In this document: positions 1 to 10,137 of the stretch, in pieces | Position numbering within the stretch: position 1 is the first letter of the stretch | Layout of the letters: the number at the start of each line of letters is the position of its first letter | Assembly (NCBI RefSeq): GCF_008370345.1 | Contig: NZ_VTUU01000005.1 | Location: 62,001 to 126,000, forward strand | Direction of reading: 5' to 3' | Source: Marinobacter salinexigens | GTDB taxonomy: Bacteria; Pseudomonadota; Gammaproteobacteria; Pseudomonadales; Oleiphilaceae | Length of the DNA: 64,000 bases | Translations under genes and position numbers: made by a program | The notes under the pieces: model-generated | Told to the model about the DNA's origin: nothing | Databases searched by the model: none | The model's input: the letters and a program-made list of their open reading frames with translations, nothing else

Positions 1-1
1 G

Positions 2-1051
2 GATCGCCTGGGACTGACCTCGCAGCGCATCGATACCATGATCGAGGGTTTGCGCCAGGTGGCTTCGCTGCCGGATCCGATTGGTGAAATCACCGATATG
101 ACCTATAGGCCGTCCGGTATCCAGGTCGGCAAGATGAGGGTTCCGCTCGGCGTTATCGGCATTATCTACGAGTCCCGTCCGAATGTGACCGTGGAAGCTG
201 CCAGCCTGTGTCTGAAGTCTGGCAATGCGACCATCCTGCGTGGTGGCTCTGAATCCATTCATTCCAATCAGGCGATTGCCCGCTGTATCGCTTGGGGTCT
301 TGCGGAAGCCGGTTTGCCGGAGACAGCTGTGCAGGTGGTCAAAACTATTGACAGAGCAGCCGTGGGTGAGCTGATAACCATGCCGAAGTATGTGGATGTC
401 ATTGTCCCCCGCGGAGGCAAGGGGTTGATTGAGCGCATCAGCAACGATGCCCGGGTTCCGGTTATCAAGCACCTCGACGGTGTGTGTCACGTGTATGTCG
501 ACAGCCATGCCGATCCTGAAAAGGCTCTGAGAGTAGCCGTCAACGCCAAGACCCATCGGTACGGAACCTGTAACACCATGGAGACGTTGCTGGTCGACCG
601 GGAAATCGCGGAGGATATCCTGCCGCTGATGGCATCGGCCTTTGCGGAGAAGGGTGTTGAGCTGCGCGGGTGTGAGCTCACCCGGGCGATCATCGATGCC
701 AGAGAAGCGACGGAACTGGATTGGGAAGCGGAATACCTTGCGCCGATTCTTGCCGTGCGGGTTGTGGATGGTCTTGATGGCGCTATAGAGCATATCAATC
801 GCTACAGCTCGCAGCACACGGACAGCATCATCACTGAGAATTACACCCGTGCCCGCCGTTTCCTGACTGAAGTGGACTCCAGCTCCGTGATGATCAATGC
901 GTCAACACGCTTTGCGGATGGCTTCGAATATGGATTGGGCGCCGAAATCGGCATTTCCACCGATAAGATCCACGCCCGGGGGCCGGTCGGCCTGGAAGGA
1001 CTGACATCCCAGAAGTATGTGGTGTTCGGCGACGGCCATATCCGGGCCTGA
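2..1051 (+). CDS. proA: Gamma-glutamyl phosphate reductase (ProA), 5'-truncated by the window edge
   Basis: The reading frame is open from base 2, so the N-terminus lies outside the window. About 349 residues are visible of a family length near 420. The enzyme reduces gamma-glutamyl phosphate to glutamate semialdehyde with NADPH, the second step of proline synthesis, in the cytosol. The visible part has the aldehyde-dehydrogenase-like fold signatures: [14 protein letters not shown] cofactor segment (here [10 protein letters not shown]), the LKSGNA loop, VPRGG, and the catalytic cysteine in [14 protein letters not shown]. The C-terminal [12 protein letters not shown] is typical. nadD follows 7 bases after the stop, an arrangement common in gammaproteobacteria, so the two are probably co-transcribed. 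Confidence 0.97.
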   Translation, partial: DRLGLTSQRIDTMIEGLRQVASLPDPIGEITDMTYRPSGIQVGKMRVPLGVIGIIYESRPNVTVEAASLCLKSGNATILRGGSESIHSNQAIARCIAWGLAEAGLPETAVQVVKTIDRAAVGELITMPKYVDVIVPRGGKGLIERISNDARVPVIKHLDGVCHVYVDSHADPEKALRVAVNAKTHRYGTCNTMETLLVDREIAEDILPLMASAFAEKGVELRGCELTRAIIDAREATELDWEAEYLAPILAVRVVDGLDGAIEHINRYSSQHTDSIITENYTRARRFLTEVDSSSVMINASTRFADGFEYGLGAEIGISTDKIHARGPVGLEGLTSQKYVVFGDGHIRA

Positions 1052-1058
1052 CCTGACG

Positions 1059-1709
1059 ATGCATGTTATTTATGGCGGTACCTTTGATCCGATACATCAT
1101 GGCCATTTGAGGCTGGCGTTGGAGCTGAGTGACCGGCTCGGGGTGCCGCGCATTCATCTGGTGCCCTGTCATATACCGCCACACCGGGGTGAAACGGGCG
1201 CAAGTTCGGCCCAGCGGCTCCGGTTGCTGGAACTGGCAATTGCAGGTGAGTCGCAGCTGGCCATCGATAGCCGGGAGCTGGATCGTGCAGGTGCGTCTTA
1301 TACGGCGGATACCTTGCGTCAGTTGCGTCGCGAAGTCGGTGAAGATGAACCTTTGGTCATGGTCGTGGGAACGGATGCATTCGCAGGCTTTGATCGCTGG
1401 CGGGACTGGCAACAGATTCCCGGGTTAGCCCATATTGTAGTGGTGCGTCGCCCCGGGCCGCCGCTGGACCCTTCGGGCAAACCAGCCAGGCTGCTTGCGG
1501 AGCGGGCTGCGGAAGATGTTTCGGCGTTGTATGGGAAACCCGGTGGTCTGATCCTGGAGCTGGATCCTCCGCTTCTGGACATATCTGCCACGGGCATTCG
1601 TGAACGTATCGGAGAGGGCCGGTCGCCCCGATATCTGATTCCGGACCCGGTCTGGGACGAGATTCGTAGAATGGGACTCTACGGTGCCTGCCCTGACGAC
1701 AACTTTTAA
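1059..1709 (+). CDS. nadD: Nicotinate-nucleotide adenylyltransferase NadD
   Basis: This 216-residue enzyme transfers AMP from ATP to nicotinate mononucleotide, giving deamido-NAD in NAD synthesis. The start at 1059 gives [16 protein letters not shown], which places the nucleotidyltransferase [11 protein letters not shown] motif (HHGH active-site histidines) at residues 5-16, as in the family. An upstream in-frame start would add 14 unlikely residues overlapping proA. The C-terminal [10 protein letters not shown] matches the family ISSTxIR phosphate-binding motif. It lies in the conserved proA-nadD-rsfS-rlmH order. Confidence 0.97.
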   Translation: MHVIYGGTFDPIHHGHLRLALELSDRLGVPRIHLVPCHIPPHRGETGASSAQRLRLLELAIAGESQLAIDSRELDRAGASYTADTLRQLRREVGEDEPLVMVVGTDAFAGFDRWRDWQQIPGLAHIVVVRRPGPPLDPSGKPARLLAERAAEDVSALYGKPGGLILELDPPLLDISATGIRERIGEGRSPRYLIPDPVWDEIRRMGLYGACPDDNF

Positions 1710-1779
1710 TGATACAATTGCCCCCGAATATGACTTTTCGGGCGGCCACCCAGGCCGATGCCCGTCTAACAGGGTGATT

Positions 1780-2130
1780 ATGCAGGCAGAGCAACTGAAA
1801 GAACTGGTCGTCAACGCACTCGAAGACGTCAAAGCACAGGATATCAGCGTCATTGATGTTCGCGACCGCACCAGTGTGACCGACTTCATGGTTCTCGCAT
1901 CTGGAACGTCCAATCGTCACGTCAAGTCCCTTGCGGATTCCGTGGTAACCGATGCCAAGGAGCAGGGCGTTCGTGCGAGTAATGTCGAAGGCGGTGCTGC
2001 CAGCGACTGGATACTGGTGGATCTCGGTGATGTGGTTGTCCATGTCATGATGCCCGCTACACGGGAGTTCTACGATCTGGAGCGCTTTTGGCGCGATGCA
2101 CCGGATCTTGGTGCCGCAGGCAGCGAATAA
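1780..2130 (+). CDS. rsfS: Ribosomal silencing factor RsfS
   Basis: This 116-residue protein of the Iojap/RsfS family binds ribosomal protein L14 (uL14) on the 50S subunit and blocks joining to 30S during starvation. The start at 1780 follows an AGGGTG ribosome-binding site and yields the normal family length. A longer frame from 1684 would run through the nadD end. The diagnostic [21 protein letters not shown] and [15 protein letters not shown] segments are intact. It is followed directly by rlmH, two bases after the stop, the almost universal gene pair. Confidence 0.95.
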   Translation: MQAEQLKELVVNALEDVKAQDISVIDVRDRTSVTDFMVLASGTSNRHVKSLADSVVTDAKEQGVRASNVEGGAASDWILVDLGDVVVHVMMPATREFYDLERFWRDAPDLGAAGSE

Positions 2131-2132
2131 TC

Positions 2133-2603
2133 ATGCGGCTTCGTCTGATCTGCGTGGGGCAGAAAATGCCCGACTGGGTCAGTGCCGGGTATAACGAGTA
2201 CGCTCGTCGTATGCCGCCAGAGCTGCCTGTGGAGCTGGTGGAAATTCCCATGGCACACCGGGGCAAGAACCCGGACATTCCCAGACTGATGCAGCGTGAA
2301 AGCGATGCCATCCTTGCGGCGACCGGTCCGAAAGACCGTGTGGTCGCTCTGGAAGTGGGCGGTCGCCCCTGGTCGACGGAAAAACTGGCCGGCCAACTGG
2401 AGAACTGGCAGCTCGATGGTCGTGATGTCTGCTTTCTGGTGGGTGGGCCGGATGGACTCGCGGATGCCTGTCGTCAGAGGGCCGACCAGCAATGGTCGCT
2501 CTCACCGTTGACCCTGCCGCATCCCCTGGTGCGCATCCTTCTCGCCGAGCAGCTCTATCGGGCGTGGTCTATTACCCGCAATCACCCGTACCACCGGGCA
2601 TAG
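2133..2603 (+). CDS. rlmH: 23S rRNA (pseudouridine-1915-N3) methyltransferase RlmH
   Basis: This is a 156-residue SPOUT-class methyltransferase that methylates pseudouridine 1915 in helix 69 of 23S rRNA using S-adenosylmethionine. The knot motif FLVGGPDGL (family F-I/V-GG-x-DG) and the C-terminal [20 protein letters not shown] with the NHPYHR tail are all present, and the length matches the family (about 155). The start at 2133 lies two bases after the rsfS stop, supporting translational coupling; the longer in-frame option at 2088 would overlap rsfS. Confidence 0.96.
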   Translation: MRLRLICVGQKMPDWVSAGYNEYARRMPPELPVELVEIPMAHRGKNPDIPRLMQRESDAILAATGPKDRVVALEVGGRPWSTEKLAGQLENWQLDGRDVCFLVGGPDGLADACRQRADQQWSLSPLTLPHPLVRILLAEQLYRAWSITRNHPYHRA

Positions 2604-2612
2604 GAAGCGAAT

Positions 2613-4511
2613 ATGCCGTGGGGTGAATTCAAAAACACCGCAGCTGAGCGACGGCTGTTCCAGCGCCGGGCCTCGGTTATGCTGGCCTTCGTCATGCTGC
2701 TCCTGGGCGGTCTGATTGCCCGGATGTATCAGCTGCAGATCGTCGAACACGAAATCTACACCACGCTGTCAGATAAAAACCGGGTTCAGGTTCAGTCCGT
2801 TCCTCCGCCCCGTGGCCTGGTCTACGATCGAAATCATTTGCTGCTTGCTGAAAACAGGCCTGTATTCAGCGTAACGCTCGTCCCGGAACGGGTTGAAGGA
2901 ATGGAGCAGACCCTGGATGCCCTGGGGGGGATTCTTGATGTTTCTGAGGAAGACCTGGACCGTTTTCAGAGGCGTTTACGGGAACCCCGGAGGCCCTACC
3001 AGGAAATCCCGCTTCGTTACGATCTGAATGAAGAAGAAATTGCCCGGCTTGCCGTGCATCGCCATGAGCTACCGGGCGTGGAAGTGAAGGCTGAACTGGT
3101 TCGATATTATCCCCACAGTGACCTCACAGCCCATGCCCTCGGATTTGTCGGGCGAATCAACCGTGATGAGCTGCAGAGGATTGATCCGGTGAACTATGCC
3201 GGCACCAACTACATTGGCAAGTCCGGAATCGAGCGTTTCTACGAAGATGTACTGCACGGGAAAGTAGGTTACCAGCACGTGGAAACCAATGCCCGGGGCA
3301 GAACCTTGCGGGTTCTGGAGCGTGAAAATCCCGTGCCAGGTGAGGATCTGCAGCTGCATCTGGACCTCCGCCTGCAGCAACGGGCCTATGAGCTCCTTGA
3401 TGGACGCCGGGGGGCCATTGTGGCCATTGAGCCATCCACCGGCGGTATTCTTGCTCTGGCCAGCGTCCCCGGGTTCGATAGCAACAAGTTTGTTACCGGC
3501 ATCAGTGTAAAAGACTATCGGGAACTCAGTGAGAGCCGGGATAAGCCGTTGTTCAACAGGGCGTTGCGGGGACAGTACCCGCCCGGGTCAACCCTGAAAC
3601 CGATGCTTGCCATAGCCGCTCTGGATAGTGGGGCAACGACCAGGGATCACACAGTCTGGGATCCGGGATATTTCCAGCTTAACGATGCGGGGCGGCGCTA
3701 CCGTGACTGGAAGCGGGGTGGTCATGGCTGGGTTGATCTGAAAAGTGCGATGGCACAGTCCTGCGACGTGTATTTCTACGAGGCTGCGGTGAAAATGGGG
3801 GTCGACACCATGTACGACTACCTGTCTCGCTTCGGCTTCGGTGAGGACGCGGCTCTGGACGTGTCCGGTGCGCTTGACGGCCTGCTCCCATCGAGAGACT
3901 GGAAACAGGCTATGCGCAACGAACCCTGGTATCCCGGTGACTCTGTCAATCTGGGGATCGGCCAGGGATTTATGCTGGCAACACCTTTACAGCTGGCGAC
4001 GGCTACATCGCTCATTGCCAACCGCGGAACATGGGTTGAGCCCCGTCTGTTGAAGGATATTGATGGCGATACTCCGGTAAAAGAGTACTTACCTGGCGAG
4101 AGTCACGAGCCTTTGAAGCTGAAAGACCCGAGTGATTGGGAATTCGTTGTCGATACCATGGCCGAGGTTATGCACGGGCGCCACGGCACCGCACGCCGGG
4201 CTGGCGCCGATGCGCCCTACCGGATGGCCGGGAAAACTGGCACTGCGCAGGTGTTCAGCCTGGCGGAAGACGAAGAGTATGACGCTGAAGAGGTCAGAGA
4301 ACGCTTGCGCGATCATGCGTTGTTTGTCGGATTTGCGCCAGTGGATAAACCTCAGATCGCCGTTGCTGTCATCGTTGAAAACGGCGGCGGTGGAAGCAGT
4401 ACCGCGGCACCGGTAGCGCGGGCTCTGTTTGACGCCTGGCTTCTGGAATTTCCCAAAGAGGACCAGGGTAAAGTGGTAGGGCAGGTTGATGGTGACGGGG
4501 GGCAGAACTGA
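2613..4511 (+). CDS. mrdA: Penicillin-binding protein 2 (MrdA), elongasome transpeptidase
   Basis: This 632-residue class B penicillin-binding protein cross-links peptidoglycan during rod-shape elongation. One N-terminal membrane anchor (about residues 20-42, VMLAFVMLLLGGLIARMY) is followed by the dimerisation domain and the transpeptidase domain. The catalytic SxxK is STLK in PPGSTLKPM (serine near residue 329). SxN/D is represented by SCD in MAQSCDVYFYEAA, and KTG by AGKTGTAQV. Its stop overlaps the start of rodA by one base (TGATG), typical of the mrdA-mrdB pair that works as a synthase complex. Confidence 0.97.
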   Translation: MPWGEFKNTAAERRLFQRRASVMLAFVMLLLGGLIARMYQLQIVEHEIYTTLSDKNRVQVQSVPPPRGLVYDRNHLLLAENRPVFSVTLVPERVEGMEQTLDALGGILDVSEEDLDRFQRRLREPRRPYQEIPLRYDLNEEEIARLAVHRHELPGVEVKAELVRYYPHSDLTAHALGFVGRINRDELQRIDPVNYAGTNYIGKSGIERFYEDVLHGKVGYQHVETNARGRTLRVLERENPVPGEDLQLHLDLRLQQRAYELLDGRRGAIVAIEPSTGGILALASVPGFDSNKFVTGISVKDYRELSESRDKPLFNRALRGQYPPGSTLKPMLAIAALDSGATTRDHTVWDPGYFQLNDAGRRYRDWKRGGHGWVDLKSAMAQSCDVYFYEAAVKMGVDTMYDYLSRFGFGEDAALDVSGALDGLLPSRDWKQAMRNEPWYPGDSVNLGIGQGFMLATPLQLATATSLIANRGTWVEPRLLKDIDGDTPVKEYLPGESHEPLKLKDPSDWEFVVDTMAEVMHGRHGTARRAGADAPYRMAGKTGTAQVFSLAEDEEYDAEEVRERLRDHALFVGFAPVDKPQIAVAVIVENGGGGSSTAAPVARALFDAWLLEFPKEDQGKVVGQVDGDGGQN

Positions 4512-5653
4512 TGGCGTTAGGAGAAATCCTGGGCTCGTCTGCAGGGCACCCATTGGGGCGTCAGAAAGGTATCTGGGCGACACTTCATCTCGATCCGATC
4601 CTGCTGTTTCTACTGCTGGCTCTTGTCTCCGGTGGCCTTTTTGTCCTTTACAGTGGTGCTGATCGTAATATTGAAGTCGTCAAGGCCCAGGGCATCAGGC
4701 TGGGCGTTGCCTTTATTGTGATGTTTGTTTTTGCACAGTTCGACCCGGGGGTGTTCCGGCGTTGGGCTCCCTGGCTGTATTCCGTTGGTTTGGTTGCTCT
4801 GCTGGCCGTGTTGCTTGTCGGCGTTGGAGCAAAGGGGGCTCAACGCTGGCTGGCGCTTCCCGGGCTCCCTCGTTTCCAGCCTTCCGAGCTGATGAAGCTG
4901 GTTGTCCCCATGATGGCCGCCTGGTATCTCTCGCGACATTACCTGCCGCCCCGATTTCGACATGTCGCAGTTGGCCTGGCGATTGTGTTGTTGCCGATGG
5001 TGATGATTATCAAACAACCTGATTTGGGAACCTCATTGCTGGTCGGACTGGCCGGGTTGTTTGTCGTCTTTTTTGCCGGGATCAGCTGGAAGCTGATCAG
5101 TGCGTTTGCTGTGATGGTGTCCGTGTCTGCGCCGATGATGTGGTTCTTCGTTATGCGGGATTACCAGAAGCAGCGGGTACTGACGATGCTCGACCCCCAG
5201 AGTGACCCATTAGGCGCCGGTTGGAATATTATCCAGAGTAAGACGGCCATAGGCTCCGGGGGCTTTGATGGCAAGGGGTGGCTGCTTGGCACTCAATCGC
5301 ATCTGGAATTTTTGCCGGAAAGCCATACCGATTTCATTGTGGCGGTACTGGCTGAAGAGTTTGGCTTCGTTGGCATGCTCATCCTGCTGACTGTGTATTT
5401 CCTGATTATCCTGCGTTGTCTCTACATCGCTGCAACCGCTCAGGACTCGTTCAGCCGACTGCTGGCGGGTGCGCTGACAATGACCTTCTTTATCTATATT
5501 GTGGTGAACGTAGGCATGGTTAGCGGGGTGTTGCCGGTGGTGGGAGTTCCACTTCCCCTGATCAGTTATGGTGGCACCTCGAGTGTTACCCTGATGGCTG
5601 CATTCGGAGTATTGATGTCTATTCATACCCACCGGCGGATGATTGGTGCCTGA
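4511..5653 (+). CDS. rodA: Rod-shape-determining glycosyltransferase RodA (MrdB)
   Basis: This is a 380-residue SEDS-family membrane protein that polymerises glycan strands from lipid II as partner of PBP2. About ten hydrophobic segments are seen. The family signatures GAKGAQRWL, IKQPDLGTSLLV, GSGGFDGKGWLLGTQ, LPESHTDFI and GVPLPLISYGGTS are all present. A 1-base stop/start overlap with mrdA indicates coupling. In pseudomonads mltB usually follows. Here only about 120 bp separate rodA from rlpA and no mltB is present. Confidence 0.97.
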   Translation: MALGEILGSSAGHPLGRQKGIWATLHLDPILLFLLLALVSGGLFVLYSGADRNIEVVKAQGIRLGVAFIVMFVFAQFDPGVFRRWAPWLYSVGLVALLAVLLVGVGAKGAQRWLALPGLPRFQPSELMKLVVPMMAAWYLSRHYLPPRFRHVAVGLAIVLLPMVMIIKQPDLGTSLLVGLAGLFVVFFAGISWKLISAFAVMVSVSAPMMWFFVMRDYQKQRVLTMLDPQSDPLGAGWNIIQSKTAIGSGGFDGKGWLLGTQSHLEFLPESHTDFIVAVLAEEFGFVGMLILLTVYFLIILRCLYIAATAQDSFSRLLAGALTMTFFIYIVVNVGMVSGVLPVVGVPLPLISYGGTSSVTLMAAFGVLMSIHTHRRMIGA

Positions 5654-5775
5654 TCAGGCAATCGTGGCCTGCCGGTAATGGTGATTGGCGGATAGAACCC
5701 GTTACAATGGTTCCATGAGGTCTGAGTAACGTCTCCGGTGGTGTATCCGCAAGCCGGTTTTGTAGAGAGGGAGAG

Positions 5776-6675
5776 GTGTTCCGTTCAGTGAACATGAAAT
5801 ATCTGACAAGTTGGCTGCTGGCATCGTTTCTGGTGCTCGGCGGCTGTGCCTCTTCACCGGAAGTTGATCATTCTTCCCGGTATACCATCAGTCAGGATCG
5901 TGCGCCGGAGGGAAACTTTGACGCTTCCGGGCTGTCTGACGCCCGCCCTGTGTACGAAGCGCCGAGAAACGCAGGTAACAAATCGCCCTACACGGTCTGG
6001 GGCAAAAGCTATCATGTTCTCCCCAGTAATGATGGCTATGTCGCTCGTGGTACTGCGAGTTGGTACGGAGAAAAATTTCACGGCCACAAAACCTCCAATG
6101 GCGAAGTGTTCGACATGTATGCCATGAGTGCTGCACACAAATCGCTGCGGATTCCGGGGTATGCCCGGGTGACCAATCTGGACAACGGCCGTTCGGTCAT
6201 TGTCCGGGTCAATGATCGTGGTCCGTTCCATAGTGACCGGGTGATTGATCTGTCCTATGCTGCTGCCAAAAAACTCGGTTATCAGGCCCGGGGCACGGCA
6301 AGAGTGGAAGTGGCTGCCATTACCGTTCGCCCGGATGGGTCGATGACACTGGCCGGTCAGCCTTTCCAGCCAGGGCAGCCCGTGACCTATAGCGATACAG
6401 ACGTGGCAGCCAGTGGCGATATAACCGGAGCCAGCCAGGCGCTTTACGTGCAGCTTGGTTCCTTTTCCAGCCGGGACCCGGCCGAGCGTCTGCTGACTGA
6501 GGCCCGGGCGGTGCTGGAAAACCCGATGCGGGTGCGATCAATTGATACTGCATCCGGCCGTTTTCACAGGGTTCAGGTTGGCCCTTTTGAAGACGAAGAT
6601 AGTGCCAGACGTACTCAAAGTCTGTTGGAGGCACGGGGATTTTCGCAATCGATCCTGCTGACAGACACACACTGA
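5776..6675 (+). CDS. rlpA: RlpA-type septal lytic transglycosylase lipoprotein with SPOR domain
   Basis: This 299-residue outer-membrane lipoprotein has a signal peptide ending in lipobox LVLGGC. Its double-psi beta-barrel (about residues 90-180) begins GTASWYGEKFHGHKTSNGE and carries the VRVNDRGPF catalytic segment. The C-terminal SPOR domain (about 220-295) binds denuded glycan at the septum. RlpA cleaves naked peptidoglycan strands at division. A GTG start at 5776 has an AGAGG sequence 5 bases upstream; the ATG at 5794 gives a cleaner lipoprotein signal (MKYLTSWLL) but no ribosome-binding site at normal spacing, so the start is uncertain. It lies in the usual rodA-rlpA-dacA order. Confidence 0.95.
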   Translation: MFRSVNMKYLTSWLLASFLVLGGCASSPEVDHSSRYTISQDRAPEGNFDASGLSDARPVYEAPRNAGNKSPYTVWGKSYHVLPSNDGYVARGTASWYGEKFHGHKTSNGEVFDMYAMSAAHKSLRIPGYARVTNLDNGRSVIVRVNDRGPFHSDRVIDLSYAAAKKLGYQARGTARVEVAAITVRPDGSMTLAGQPFQPGQPVTYSDTDVAASGDITGASQALYVQLGSFSSRDPAERLLTEARAVLENPMRVRSIDTASGRFHRVQVGPFEDEDSARRTQSLLEARGFSQSILLTDTH

Positions 6676-6713
6676 CAACCTGTTTATAAAGAAAGTCACA
6701 CACCTTACGACGA

Positions 6714-7892
6714 ATGATTGGACCCATGGCCTCTAAATCCCTGTTTCGCTCACTCTCTGTAATCTTCACGCTGGTTTTCCTGCTGGCCAGCAAAGCGATG
6801 GCTCAGTCTGTGCTGATACCCTCTCCGCCCCAGATCGCCGGCAGCTCCTACGTGCTGATGGATCCCAAAAGCGGGCGGGTGATCATGGAGGAGAACAGCC
6901 ATGAGCGTTTACCGCCGGCCAGCCTGACTAAAATGATGACGGCCTATATCGTTGAGCGTGAGCTTGATGAGGGGCGGATTTCCCTCACTGACATGGTGCC
7001 GATCAGTGTCAAAGCATGGAAAACCGAAGGTTCCAGAACATTCGTCCGGGAGGGTACCTCGGTCCCGGTGGAAACCTTGCTCAAAGGTGTGATTATCCAG
7101 TCCGGAAACGATGCGTCCGTGGCTCTGGCGGAGTTTATCGCCGGTAGTGAAGGTGCGTTTGTGGATATCATGAACCAGCAGGCAAAGATTCTCGGTATGA
7201 CGGGCACGCACTTCGAAAATGCCACTGGCCTTCCCAAACCTGACCACTTCTCTACCGCCCACGACCTGGCCCTGCTCGCCCGGGCCATTATTAATGATTA
7301 TCCGGAAAACTATGCGATCTACGCGGAGAAGCATTTTACCTATAACAATATCCGGCAGCCCAACCGCAACAGCCTGTTGTGGAGGGATGACAGTGTTGAC
7401 GGTCTGAAGACTGGCCATACCGAAGAAGCGGGATATTGCCTGGTGGCTTCTGCCAAACGCAACGATACCCGCTTTATCGGCGTTGTAATGGGTACCAGCA
7501 GTTCTGAATCCCGGGCGCAGGAAGTCCAGAAAATGCTGAACTACGGCTTTCGCTACTACGAGAGCGAACGCCTGTTCCGGTCTGGCCAGGAGTTGATCAA
7601 GGCGCGTGTCTGGGGCGGGCAGTCTGATGACTTGTCTGTAGGCCTGTCCGAAGACGTGTATGTGACCATCCCGAGAGGCTCCCGAAATGATCTGGAATCA
7701 AGCGTGGACCTTGATTCTGTGATTAAAGCACCCATCAAGGTGGGGGATGAGCTTGGCCGTGTAAAAGTGTCCCTGAAGGGTGAAGTTCTTGTGGATCAGC
7801 CGGTACTGGCCCTCACAGACATTCCTGAAGGTGGGCTATTCAAACGTATCTGGGATGCTATCAAGCTCTTTTTTGTCCAGCTATTTCAGTAA
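6714..7892 (+). CDS. dacA: D-alanyl-D-alanine carboxypeptidase DacA (PBP5 type)
   Basis: This is a 392-residue periplasmic low-molecular-mass penicillin-binding protein that trims the terminal D-Ala of pentapeptide. A signal peptide covers roughly residues 1-30 (cleavage after KAMAQ-type end). The active-site SxxK is in PASLTKMM, SxN in IQSGNDASVALAE and KTG in DGLKTGHTEEAGYC. The C-terminal beta domain ends in a hydrophobic amphipathic anchor (FKRIWDAIKLFFVQLFQ) that attaches it to the inner membrane. An alternative start at 6726 would shorten the signal by four residues. Confidence 0.97.
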   Translation: MIGPMASKSLFRSLSVIFTLVFLLASKAMAQSVLIPSPPQIAGSSYVLMDPKSGRVIMEENSHERLPPASLTKMMTAYIVERELDEGRISLTDMVPISVKAWKTEGSRTFVREGTSVPVETLLKGVIIQSGNDASVALAEFIAGSEGAFVDIMNQQAKILGMTGTHFENATGLPKPDHFSTAHDLALLARAIINDYPENYAIYAEKHFTYNNIRQPNRNSLLWRDDSVDGLKTGHTEEAGYCLVASAKRNDTRFIGVVMGTSSSESRAQEVQKMLNYGFRYYESERLFRSGQELIKARVWGGQSDDLSVGLSEDVYVTIPRGSRNDLESSVDLDSVIKAPIKVGDELGRVKVSLKGEVLVDQPVLALTDIPEGGLFKRIWDAIKLFFVQLFQ

Positions 7893-7923
7893 GGGTGACG
7901 GTGGTCGCCGGGAGTAAGACGGT

Positions 7924-8193
7924 ATGAGTGAGCCGAAAGCACCAAAAATTGAATTTCCCTGTGACTACATTATCAAAGTCATCGGTAATGCGGCCCCTGA
8001 TTTCACCGAGTTCGTTGTGGAAGTGGTTGAGCAGCACGCGCCAGGAATCTGCGAGGCGGATATCTCGGTGACTGACAGCTCCAAAGGACGCTTCTCATCA
8101 GTACAACTCAAGATCGTTGCAACTGGAGAGGCACAGTTGAAAGCGCTGTTTGAAGACCTGAAAGCCAGTGGCCGGGTCCACATGGTGCTGTAA
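7924..8193 (+). CDS. ybeD: DUF493 (YbeD) family protein
   Basis: This small cytosolic protein of 89 residues belongs to the YbeD/DUF493 family, an ACT-like alpha/beta fold of unproven function that is almost always encoded between dacA and lipB. The characteristic N-terminal [13 protein letters not shown] and C-terminal HMVL ends are visible. It lies 30 bases after dacA and 5 bases before lipB, so it is probably part of the same transcription unit. A regulatory role is assumed from the ACT-like fold only. Confidence 0.93.
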   Translation: MSEPKAPKIEFPCDYIIKVIGNAAPDFTEFVVEVVEQHAPGICEADISVTDSSKGRFSSVQLKIVATGEAQLKALFEDLKASGRVHMVL

Positions 8194-8198
8194 CGCTG

Positions 8199-8843
8199 AT
8201 GACTGATCTGGTCGTTCGTTCTCTGGGTGAGCAGCCCTATGAGGAAACCTGGGAAGCGATGAAATCTTTCACCGCTGAACGGGATGAATCCGTTTGCGAT
8301 GAACTCTGGTGTCTGGAACATCCCCGCGTTTATACCCAGGGGCAAGCGGGCAAGGCCGAGCACATCCTGGCGCCGGGGGATATTCCAGTCATCCAGGTGG
8401 ATCGTGGAGGGCAGGTCACTTATCACGGTCCGGGACAGCTCGTGATTTACCTGATGATCGATCTCAGCCGTCGGAAACTGGGTATCCGGGCTCTGGTGGA
8501 TGTGATCGAGAAGGCCATCGTGGGTACCCTTGCAGAGCTGGGTGTCGAGGCCGCGCCCCGCCCGGATGCGCCAGGAGTCTATGTCGGTGAGAGCAAGATC
8601 GCCTCCCTCGGGCTTCGGGTCAGGCGCGGTTGTTCATTCCATGGTCTGGCGCTGAATGTCGATATGGACATGGAACCGTTCCGTCGGATCAATCCCTGCG
8701 GCTACGCCGGGATGCCCATGAGCCAGGTGACAGATTTTGTGCCTGGCGCAGCCCTGGAAGATATTGAGCGGCGCCTGGTTGGCCAGTTGGTCGAAAAGCT
8801 GGGTTGCAACGAGGGCAGTGTCGAGTACCGGCAGGGCTGGTAG
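8199..8843 (+). CDS. lipB: Octanoyltransferase LipB
   Basis: This 214-residue enzyme moves octanoyl groups from acyl carrier protein to lipoyl domains, the first step of endogenous lipoate synthesis. The glycine-rich substrate loop [16 protein letters not shown], the catalytic lysine in [12 protein letters not shown] and the catalytic cysteine in INPCGYAGM are present. [11 protein letters not shown] is the family fingerprint. In most relatives lipA follows directly. Here the next gene is a minus-strand diguanylate cyclase ending 4 bases away, so lipA must be encoded elsewhere. Confidence 0.97.
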   Translation: MTDLVVRSLGEQPYEETWEAMKSFTAERDESVCDELWCLEHPRVYTQGQAGKAEHILAPGDIPVIQVDRGGQVTYHGPGQLVIYLMIDLSRRKLGIRALVDVIEKAIVGTLAELGVEAAPRPDAPGVYVGESKIASLGLRVRRGCSFHGLALNVDMDMEPFRRINPCGYAGMPMSQVTDFVPGAALEDIERRLVGQLVEKLGCNEGSVEYRQGW

Positions 8844-8846
8844 CCC

Positions 8847-10028
8847 TCAGGCAACACATTCCGTTTTATTGTAGGAACATACTCGGTTGCGGCCCTGCTT
8901 CTTTGCGGCATACAGGGCTTCGTCGGCGCGTTGAAGTAGCCGGTCGATGGATTCACCGCCATGGATGGTCGCCACCCCGACACTGATCGTGGCCTGGATT
9001 CTGGTTTCCTCCTGAGTGATGGCTGATGCGGCGATGGCCAGGCGAACACGGTTGGCAATCCGGGTGGCCGCCTGCTCACCGGTCTCTGGTAGTAATACGA
9101 GATACTCCTCTCCGCCCCAACGGGCAATGGTGTCGACCTTGCGGCATTGTTCCCGCAGAATGCGTGCCACGAGAATAATCAGTTTGTCACCTACGTGGTG
9201 CCCGTAGGTATCGTTGACCTGTTTGAACAAATCAATGTCCATCAGCAGCACCGAGAAAGGCCGTTTGTTCCGGCTGTACCGTTCCTGCTCACCTTCCAGT
9301 TGCTCCAGCCCTTCCCGCCGGTTGGCCAGCCCGGTCAGCGCATCATGTTTGGCTGCGTGTTCGAAGTCCGCAGCCAGCCTCAGTAATCCCAGTTTACTGC
9401 GCCTTCTGCTTTGATCGAGGATGTAGCAGGTCATCATCTCGAAGGCCAGGGCGATGATCATAGATAGCCGGAAACTGGTTGTGTAGGGTGTCTCAAAGAT
9501 CAGATCGCCCAAAGGGCTAAACAAAACGATCACACCAGTCAGCCCGCCTGCGCAGGCGGTAACGCCAACCCTGGATTGGCTGATGTAAAACACGATAGGT
9601 GGGTAGGCAAAGAGCCAGAGAATGGCAGAGCCGTCTTCGACCGCGTGCGTGGCGAGATAGGTAAACAGCAGGGTGATGACAGTGATAAATCCCCGCCTCT
9701 GCAGAGTCTTGCTGCCGCCGATTCGGTAGATCAGGCCGTTAGTACCCAGTAACACCGCAAAGACGAGCAAAAATGCTGGCGTGTTCGGGTCATGACTATG
9801 GGAGTCTGAGCGCCAGGCGAAGAAGACCAGCAACGGAACGGCAAAGATCGTTAACCAGTTGATCAGGACGGGAACCGGAATCTCGCCTCTGACCCTGAAC
9901 TGAGAGAGTTGAGTGTCCGGCGTTTTCTCAATGCTATTGCGCATGATGTCGTCTTGAGAGTTCTGTATGTATTTGTTTTTGTTGGTGGTCAATTCTAAAT
10001 TGTGCTTTTGGTCATACACTGTCTTCAA
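8847..10028 (-). CDS. Membrane diguanylate cyclase (GGDEF domain)
   Basis: The N-terminal half has about six hydrophobic segments (residues about 55-215). It is followed by a GGDEF domain that makes cyclic di-GMP from GTP. The active-site motif is GGEEY, a functional variant. Five residues upstream lies RKVD, matching the inhibitory I-site RxxD, so product inhibition is likely. The C-terminus has the usual SVGVATIH and ADEALYAAKKQGRNRV. The frame opens with TTG at 10028. An ATG 84 bases further in (9944) would remove a polar tail, and neither start has a clear ribosome-binding site. It converges on lipB with a 3-base gap. Confidence 0.93.
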   Translation of the reverse strand: MKTVYDQKHNLELTTNKNKYIQNSQDDIMRNSIEKTPDTQLSQFRVRGEIPVPVLINWLTIFAVPLLVFFAWRSDSHSHDPNTPAFLLVFAVLLGTNGLIYRIGGSKTLQRRGFITVITLLFTYLATHAVEDGSAILWLFAYPPIVFYISQSRVGVTACAGGLTGVIVLFSPLGDLIFETPYTTSFRLSMIIALAFEMMTCYILDQSRRRSKLGLLRLAADFEHAAKHDALTGLANRREGLEQLEGEQERYSRNKRPFSVLLMDIDLFKQVNDTYGHHVGDKLIILVARILREQCRKVDTIARWGGEEYLVLLPETGEQAATRIANRVRLAIAASAITQEETRIQATISVGVATIHGGESIDRLLQRADEALYAAKKQGRNRVCSYNKTECVA

Positions 10029-10137
10029 GTGTCACCGGGAGCGTTGTAACGTTTAACTCGTCCTGACGGATGGCGCATTGGCCCCGAGGCCGGAAAATGC
10101 GGGTCGAAACGGTGAGGTTAGGCCGTTAGAGTATCCG

